The notes below the pieces were generated by a model, which did not search any database, had not been told where the DNA came from, and saw nothing but the letters and a program-made list of their open reading frames with translations. From Datisca glomerata (lineage: Eukaryota > Streptophyta > Magnoliopsida > Cucurbitales > Datiscaceae), in NCBI GenBank assembly GCA_003255025.1, contig QANY01002785.1, positions 1,334,043 to 1,398,042 of the forward strand: a stretch of DNA of 64,000 bases. The letters are read 5' to 3'. The position numbers were made by a program, and so were the translations under genes. Below, piece after piece: positions 57,618-64,000 of the stretch (positions are counted from its first letter, which is position 1; each line of letters starts with the position of its first letter).

Positions 57618-58595
57618 AGCATATATTCCTATATTCCTCACTAAACGCTTAGATCTACAAGATTTAAGCATTCAAGTATCATTCAAGCAATATCCATTAG
57701 ATTAAACCTTTCCAGTATTTAACCCAACTTGTATCTTATTAGAGATGGCCAATTAATAATAAAATTTGAGCATTAAGTAACCTTGAATGAAATGCTACCG
57801 AGAAATGAGCAACAAAAACTTCATTAAATATAAATAAAAACTTTAACGTTTATTACCGATACTAGCTTAACACTTTTAGCTCATAATGAGCTTAAGAGTA
57901 ATTCCGCATACAACCATTTCCATATTTATCTTACAGATAATGAGCTAAGAATAGAGAAATACAGCAAAACAAGTAAGGTTAAAGATGAAAAATAGAGAAG
58001 GGAATAAATGAACATCCTCCTCATTTGTCTTCTTCCTTGCGTCATTTCTTGCATTTTCCGTCCTTTCTTCCTTCTTTCTTCTCTGTAAAATGTTCCCTTA
58101 TTCTTAGCAAAAGTGTCGGCTACCTCCTCTAAAGGATGTACTTGCTATATATGGAGCCTTGGAATTAGGGCTTTAACTTTCAACAGGGACGCGTGTCAAG
58201 CAGCTTCTACAGCAAGGGCCATGGGAAAAACGTTGATGCCACATGGATAATTAACCTTTGAGCACATGAGCTTCCCTCTATTTTTAGCGTCAGCTGGACT
58301 TCACGACAATGCCCCATGCTATGCATGCATGGACACTACTTTAGCAACACTGATATCCACACTGCAATATTTTCTCTAGCCAGTGCTCTCCCAAGGTTCC
58401 TTGCACAGGAGCACGACTTTATGCATAAAATACCCAGAAACTATCATTTAATCTAAAAAGGCAGCAAGACTCAATCAAAAAACCTAACTTCAAGGAAATA
58501 ACACAATTTAAGCAATAAAATGATGCATCACCCTAAGATCAATAATAATTTAAACTTAGAAATGCAAAGATAACTCTAAATCCTTAGAGTTATCA

Positions 58596-60260
58596 CACCC
58601 TCAAACTTAAAGCATTACTCGTCATCGATTGATGTTGACCAAAACAAAGGACTCGCTAAAGAGATAATAGTAGATACTACCTTCCATTCACTTGTTTAGT
58701 TCTGCTTTAGATGCAAGCTAGAAATCTAAGCCCTTAACAAACCTGCTCAAGAACTTACTATAGAATGAAAGAAGAGTTTTAACTAGTACTCCCAAACTTA
58801 CTGAATTGAGGTGCTATCCTAATTCCCTAAGTGAGTGTGTTTTAGACATTAGAGTTACTCTCTCAAATTAATAAGGCTACTTTAAACAGAGATCCTAGGC
58901 TTAATTTGTGCACTCAATCTCGAATCCCAGCTCAACAGAAAATAACAAGTAGCATGAAGTTTACTAAACAAATGGGGAAAGCAATTACATTCATAAAGAT
59001 CGCAAATAAATTTAAGCACTAAGTTGCAATCTTTTTATTTTATTAACTATTTTTTATTTTTTTAGATTAAATTAGCTCTCATGTTATACTGCATTTTTGC
59101 ACGAATAGTCAACACTTGTGGTGAAGATACTCAGTTACTCAACAATATAACAAGCAAAGCTGTTAACTTTCTTTTATTTTTGCTTTTTCTTTTGCTATAG
59201 CAGGCTCATATCTTTGGTTATCTTTTCACGAATAGTGAACACTTGTGGTGAAGATACCCGGTTACTCAGCATGACTCTTACATTTGCTTATGGGTGGCTT
59301 ACCTTTTTCTCTTCTCCTTGCCTAAATTTCCTCAAACAGCTCTTGAGCCTTACCCTCAAATGCCTAAATGAAAATACCATAAATGAACCATCTGGAAATA
59401 TCATCTTGTCCACTGTCAGCGTCCTTTGAGCAGTGTGATTGATCCACATTAGGAGGACTGACAGCAAGCACAAGTTCACAATCAACTTGTCTCAACGTTA
59501 TCCTTTCCATCATAAAAAAGAACCAAATCTAGTGGCCCAATAAACCCATAGTCCTCATTGGTACACTCTGCTGGAGGCAACTCTTCTGCCGAATAGTAAG
59601 GAGTTGCTTTATGCCTAAAGCTCAGACCCTCATCTTCCCAAGCAGCAATGCGTGGCTCATCAGAACCTGGAGGTTTCTCTTTTCCTTTTTAGCTGGAATG
59701 AGAAGTGCTGATCCTCTTCTTAACCCATTTTATAATGGGTCTCAGCATTAGAGCTTTTTTCACAACTTTCTTTTTGGGCCCCAAAATTTTACTCATTCAA
59801 GGTCTGGACTTAATCATGTTCTTGGGTCCATTTCCCATGTTCGTAGGCTTTCCATTAGGATTCTGCCCAATACCTCCCTTAGGCTTCTTAACCTATCGTA
59901 TCTGCTCTTGGATTTTAAAATCAGGTGGGGCCATCTTCTTATTAAATGAATCTTCTTCCTTAGCAAGTCCAAGATTACGTGCTAGCTACGCATTAGAACT
60001 CAGCATCATCCCCGTTTGGTTTTGGGAAATCAGCAACGACACTCGTTCCTTTCAGCCAGCGGCAACTTGGCATAGCCACCATTTCCACCGGAATAGAGTA
60101 CAACCATAATCAACATTTCACCTTCATGAAATAAGGAAGATTGACACTACTCTTTAAGTCTCATTCTACAAATGCTTATCTTCATCCCGATACTTTTCGT
60201 GTCCACTTCGAGAAAACCGTCACAAAAATTCCCCAACCTTCTGAGGGGCTTCTCATCCCT
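58596..60260 (-). other. Probable 3' internal region of the Athila-like element
   Basis: Placed right of LTR copy B, where the 3' interior of a minus-strand element should be. I see no pol or envelope motif. A frame at 59705-60109 (plus) and one at 59288-59485 (minus) have no recognised domain. The right limit is unclear. Confidence 0.4.
59100..59270. repeat. Two direct copies of a 44 bp unit
   Basis: CACGAATAGTCAACACTTGT...GTTACTC at 59100-59143 recurs at 59227-59270 with few changes, 127 bp apart. Confidence 0.85.
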
Positions 60261-61282
60261 TAGGTGTAACAACCCCGGGAGCCAATCGATCTTTAATGAG
60301 GAAGAGCTACACCAACCTTGACACTCGTTGTTTCAGCCCATCGACTCATTGTCAGAGGGAAACCATCCACTAACCAAACCTTCTTCACCGATGTCTCTGT
60401 TTGCTATAAGACAGGAAGCTCGGTAAGGAATGACACACATGTCAGTTGCTGAGCCTAGGGCTGTATGTAAAACCATTCAAACCACTCAAACTGATTGAGC
60501 TGAGCCAAACCGCATCGATTTAGTTGACTTTGGTGATTTAGACGGTTAAGTTGAGTTTTACTTTACTAAAAGAATTTAAGTTCGGTTTAGTATGCAATTT
60601 TAATAAGAAAACCACACCAAACCAAACCGAACCGAACCACATTTATATACATAACAAATTTTAAAGCCTTATCCAACTCACTCTTTGAAAGCCTTATCCA
60701 ACTCACTTTTTTTATACGTAAAGCGTTTTTATGTGGCATATATACTCCACTTACATTTGAAAGCCTTAGCAAACTCACTCTTTATTTGTTGCAACATACA
60801 TAGCTCCTCTTTAAGCTCTCTTTAAATCCTCTCTCTCTCCCCTCTCTCTCTCTCGTAACTTGTATCTCGTATATCACTCTCACGTCAATGTCTCTCTCTG
60901 CCTTGCATTCTAAGCTTCTTGGTCCTATTTCAAAGCTGTAGGTTCTGGAGCTGGAGATCTGAGAATGTGGAGGAGAACCTTCATGAGGAGCAATAAAAGA
61001 GGTAACGCCCTAGAGGAGAAAGATATGACTTAGTGTCTTGGTCATCAACTTAGTCAGTTCGTTGACACACTCAAAGTAGGAAAGAAAGCTTGTCAGAGTC
61101 ATTATGATGACAACGAATCGGTTCATCACTGTTGTTTTCTGTGATTTGTGCTTTTAGATATAACTTTTCTCTGCTTTTTCTGTGATGCATGCTTTATGTC
61201 ATGTTTAATCAAAATGTTTCCAAGTTGTATTTCCTATATCTATTGTCTAGAGTATAATATTTTGTAAATCCTTTATTTCACA
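60261..61282. other. Unassigned stretch with low-complexity DNA
   Basis: About 60480-60650 has CAAACCGCATCGATT and AAACCAAACCGAACCGAACC runs, a motif common in non-coding plant repeats. Direct copies of AAAGCCTTATCCAACTCACT occur near 60663-60707. A CT-rich microsatellite covers about 60818-60856. No gene is recognised. Confidence 0.5.
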
Positions 61283-61785
61283 TGTTGGGGAATAAACACT
61301 GATTTAAGGTTTTACTGTGCAGATCGTGTACATGCAAATGGAGAAAATGGAGAAGAAGAGAAGGAGAAGAGAGAAACAAGGTTTTATACTGGTTGAGTTC
61401 TATCAAATCAGAACCTACATCTAGTGCTGGTGCTTCTTATATATGATTATGGAGATCAAGTACAATGGTAAAGGATTTACAAGCTTTACAACACAAGAGG
61501 ACAGAATATGAACTCTCACTCTCAACGCTCGATTATAGGTAAGCAGTCTCTTCCCTTCGGTATTTCAACTTTCTTCCTTCTCCTTTTTTATCTTCTGTTG
61601 ATTGAAAGAAAAAAAAACTCTTTTAACTTAAGATGGACGAATATATATCTTTGTTTTGATTGCATGTTTGTTTTCTGTTATAGAGATAGCCACATGCTGT
61701 TTAGCTTTAACCAATTAATTAGTTAACCAACTGACTTTACTTATAAAAGACTTAACAACCTAAATTTGATACACCAATAATAACA
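61283..61785 (-). repeat. 3' LTR of a Tnt1/Tork-like Copia element
   Basis: This 503 bp stretch starts TGTTGGGGAATAA and ends CCAATAATAACA, proper LTR ends. It is followed by AATCTCCACCTTGG, on the minus strand CCAAGGTGGAGATT, the polypurine tract usual in these elements. The coding region to the right is on the minus strand, so this is the 3' LTR; the other LTR is outside the window. Confidence 0.75.
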
Positions 61786-62029
61786 AATCTCCACCTTGGA
61801 ACTAGCTTTAGGTTGATCTCATCAAACCCTAGAATTTGTTCTAGCAAACTTTTAGGTTTTACCCTGAAACACCCTTCACATTTATCAAGTTTAGGTAGTG
61901 ATCTAACTTGACAAATGTGACGGGTTTAGATATCATATGAACATTATTTTTCTCTGTGTGGATCTTCTCCACCTTGAACTTTCCTTATGATATCAGTTCC
62001 CTTATGAAATTCATCTTGATATCAATATG

Positions 62030-62480
62030 CTTTGTTCTTTCATGGTGCATATGATTTCAGGTTAGGTGATTAGCACTTTTGTTGTCATAAAACACAGTTA
62101 TATTGTCTTGACAGACATCAAGTTCTTCTACTATTCCTCTTAGCCATATAGCTTCCTTTACTGCCTCTGTAGCTGCAACATATTCAACTTCTGTTGTAGA
62201 CAATGCAACCACTGGTTGTAGTGATGCTTTCCAGCTCATAGTGCACCTAAAGACTGTAAAGGCATATCTTATAAGAGATATCCTCTTATCAAGATCCCCT
62301 ACAAAATTTGAGTCCATATATCCTATGATAGGTTCCTTTTTAGATTCAGATTTCTCAACTATCAGAACATGCCAAAGAGTACCTTTTAGAAACCTCATGA
62401 TCCACTTTACTGATTCCCAATGTTCCTTACCTCGCTTAGTCATAAACCTGCTTACAAGACTTGCAGCAAAGGATAAGACT
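62030..62480 (-). pseudogene. Copia RNase H
   Basis: KEHWESVKWIMRFLKGT, GYMDSNFVGDLDKR, SWKASLQPVVALSTTEVEYV, ATEAVKEAIWLRG, FYDNKSANHL and, after a stop, HHERTKHIDIKMNFIRE give the usual Tork-type order. The stop between NHLT and HHERTKH (about 62055) and a frame change beyond it disable the end. Confidence 0.9.
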
Positions 62481-62745
62481 TCCTACTGAACTGGTATAGG
62501 GAATTCTTGCCATCTGGCTTTGCTCTTCTTCTATCTCAGCTGATTGCATGTAAGATAGCTTAAAAGTGAGGTGCTAGAGGAGTTTTGACAGGTTTAGATG
62601 CTGCCATCCCAAGTTTTCTCAATACCTTTAGAATATACTCCTTTTGGTAAATACAAAGCTTGTTATTTACCTTGACTCTGCGTGTATCCATGCCAAGGAT
62701 CCTTCTTGCTTCCCCTAGGTCTTTCATCTCAAATTCGTTGCTTCA

Positions 62746-63435
62746 CTAAGCCTTATGTCTTCTAATTTCAAATGTGTCAGATGGAGCTATAAGCATATCA
62801 TCTATATATAGTAGGAGATATACCTTAGAGTTGTTATCAGAGTTCTTACAGTACGCACAACTATCATGCATGCTTCTAGTGAATCCCTTTTTTACCATAA
62901 ACTCATCAAACCTTAGGTACCACTGCCTTGGGCTTTGTTCCAAACCATAGAGTGATTTCTTGAATAGACAAACTTTTCTTTCATCCCCTCTCCTGAAAAA
63001 CCCATTGGGTTGAGACATGAAGATCTTCTCCTCTAGGTTCTCATGTAGGAATGCTATTTTTACATCCATTTGTTCTAATTCTAGTCCAAATTGGTTGACT
63101 AGAACTAGAAGTAACCTAATTGAAGTGTGATTCATAACAGGAGAGTAGATTTTTGAGTAATCTACCCCTTCCCTCTGACTGAAACCTTTTGCCACCTTCC
63201 TGGACTTAAATTTAGGCTTTTTAGCTCCTGAAATTCCTTGTTTTAAATTGAAAATCCATTTGCTACCTATTACTTTCTGTCCTTCAGGTTTATCAATAAG
63301 AATCCATGTATGATTCTTGTTTAGAAAGTTTATCTCATCTTTCATAGCAGCCAGCCAATTTTCTTTGTTTTTACCATTCATAGCCTCATGATAAGATTTA
63401 GGTTCAAAATCATCAATATCATCTACAACTATCAA
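62746..63435 (-). pseudogene. Copia reverse transcriptase
   Basis: A 229-codon open stretch holds SYHEAMNGKNKENWLAAMKD, HTWILIDKPEGQKVIGSKWI, FSQREGVDYSKIYSPV, LELEQMDVKIAFLHENLEEK, SLYGLEQSPRQWYLRFD and the catalytic YIDDMLIA. It stops after EIRRHKA at 62746. The DVKIAFLH block normally has DVKTAFLH. The pieces between here and RNase H are out of frame. Confidence 0.9.
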
Positions 63436-63443
63436 CGCAAAGG

Positions 63444-64000
63444 CTATGAGATCATCATATCCATATCTATTAGTGCTTTATGTTGTATTCTATTTCTGTC
63501 TCTTATAAATTTATATTCAGTGAGGTCTTCTTGGTCATCATGAATGTCTATCTGTAATTGATATTCAATATTTGGTCCAGCTTCAGTATTAACCGAAGTT
63601 GAGTTAGTAAGAACAAGCTCTGAACTACCAAACTCTACCTCAAGCCTTGTCATAGTAGCTTTTATGTTTCCTGTTTGATTTGAGGGTCCAGATGCATTCA
63701 TGTACATTTCAGATTCCCTAAAAGTGACATCTCTGCTGATAAAGCTTTTGTACCTAGCTTTATCTGAAAACCATAACTTGTATCCTTTAACACCTTCTGA
63801 ATACCCAACAAACAAACATCTCTTTACTCTAGGGTTAAACTCTCCTTCTTTGATGTGTGCATATGCCACACACCCAAATACCCTTAAATGTACAAGGTGA
63901 GGAGTTGACTTAGTCCATATCTCCTTTAGTGTCTTGAGGCCTATAGCAGTTGAGGGGCATCTGTTAATGAGGCAGACTGTTGTGTTTGCAGCTTCTGCCC
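63444..64000 (-). pseudogene. Copia integrase C-terminal region, runs off the window
   Basis: HLVHLRVFGC (upstream of 63870) and AYAHIKEGEFNPRVKRCLFV then GYSEGVKGYKLW are the C-terminal end of the integrase domain. After the FISRDVTFRESE block comes an acidic linker to RT. The integrase core lies beyond position 64000. Confidence 0.85.

Larger units (their letters stand above)
53786..58595 (-). repeat. Athila-like LTR, copy B, split by another element
   Basis: The two parts 53786-54267 and 57623-58595 together give about 1.45 kb and align with 15414-16810. It starts TGTTGTTAGTG and ends GAGTTATCA. Directly right of the end, CACCCTCAAACTTAAAGC is, on the minus strand, a purine-rich AAGTTTGAGGGTG before TGATAACTC, so this is the 3' LTR of a minus-strand element whose inside lies to the right. 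Confidence 0.75.

Overview
This window is plant nuclear DNA, most likely from a eudicot, built of degenerate mobile elements around one recognisable intact host gene. The evidence is a split gene with GT-AG introns, Copia and Gypsy LTR retrotransposons of plant lineages, a plant endogenous pararetrovirus, a FAR1-like MULE, LINEs, and a block of plant mitochondrial DNA. Three runs of N (7439-7450, one base near 20336, 36861-36895) mark assembly gaps or ambiguities.

Layout. (1) About 1-11450 is mitochondrial-derived DNA (a NUMT). It holds a broken rps1, a chimeric atp1-cox2 reading frame, the middle of nad5 exon 2 and a short cox1 patch. Several stops are explained by C-to-T changes. A decayed Tat/Ogre-type Gypsy pol piece (5200-6190) lies within it. 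(2) About 11450-22430 holds AT-rich DNA, one possible small membrane-protein frame, an Athila-like gag/RT remnant with a 1.4 kb LTR (13020-16810, minus), a FAR1-type MULE transposase pseudogene (minus), and a Copia gag-protease remnant with a primer-binding site. (3) 22439-36153 is a nested pair: a gag-only, Sirevirus-like Copia element whose 5' LTR was split by a 10 kb Tekay/Del-like Gypsy element (23276-33317) flanked by GTTTG target-site duplications. (4) 36150-40280 holds pieces of Copia RNase H and Athila-like pol. (5) About 40385-46260 is a decayed endogenous pararetrovirus. (6) 47009-51500 is a complete eight-exon gene for the membrane-anchored, PTH2-type peptidyl-tRNA hydrolase, with a LINE scrap and two MITE-like elements in its introns. 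(7) 52.1-53.8 kb is an antisense LINE. (8) 53786-58595 is a second Athila-like LTR of the same family as the one at 15.4-16.8 kb, interrupted by a 3350 bp LTR element (54268-57617) with perfect AGCAT target duplications but strikingly different LTRs. (9) 58.6-60.3 kb is probably Athila internal DNA. From 61283 to the window edge is a Tnt1/Tork-like Copia element on the minus strand.

The peptidyl-tRNA hydrolase gene is the only part that looks functional; no operon-like or pathway grouping exists. The main points of interest are the mitochondrial chimeric frame, the order of nested insertions that the target duplications allow one to read, the mismatched-LTR element, and a tandem duplication across a transposon insertion junction. 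I did not find evidence of an undescribed enzymatic or defence system.
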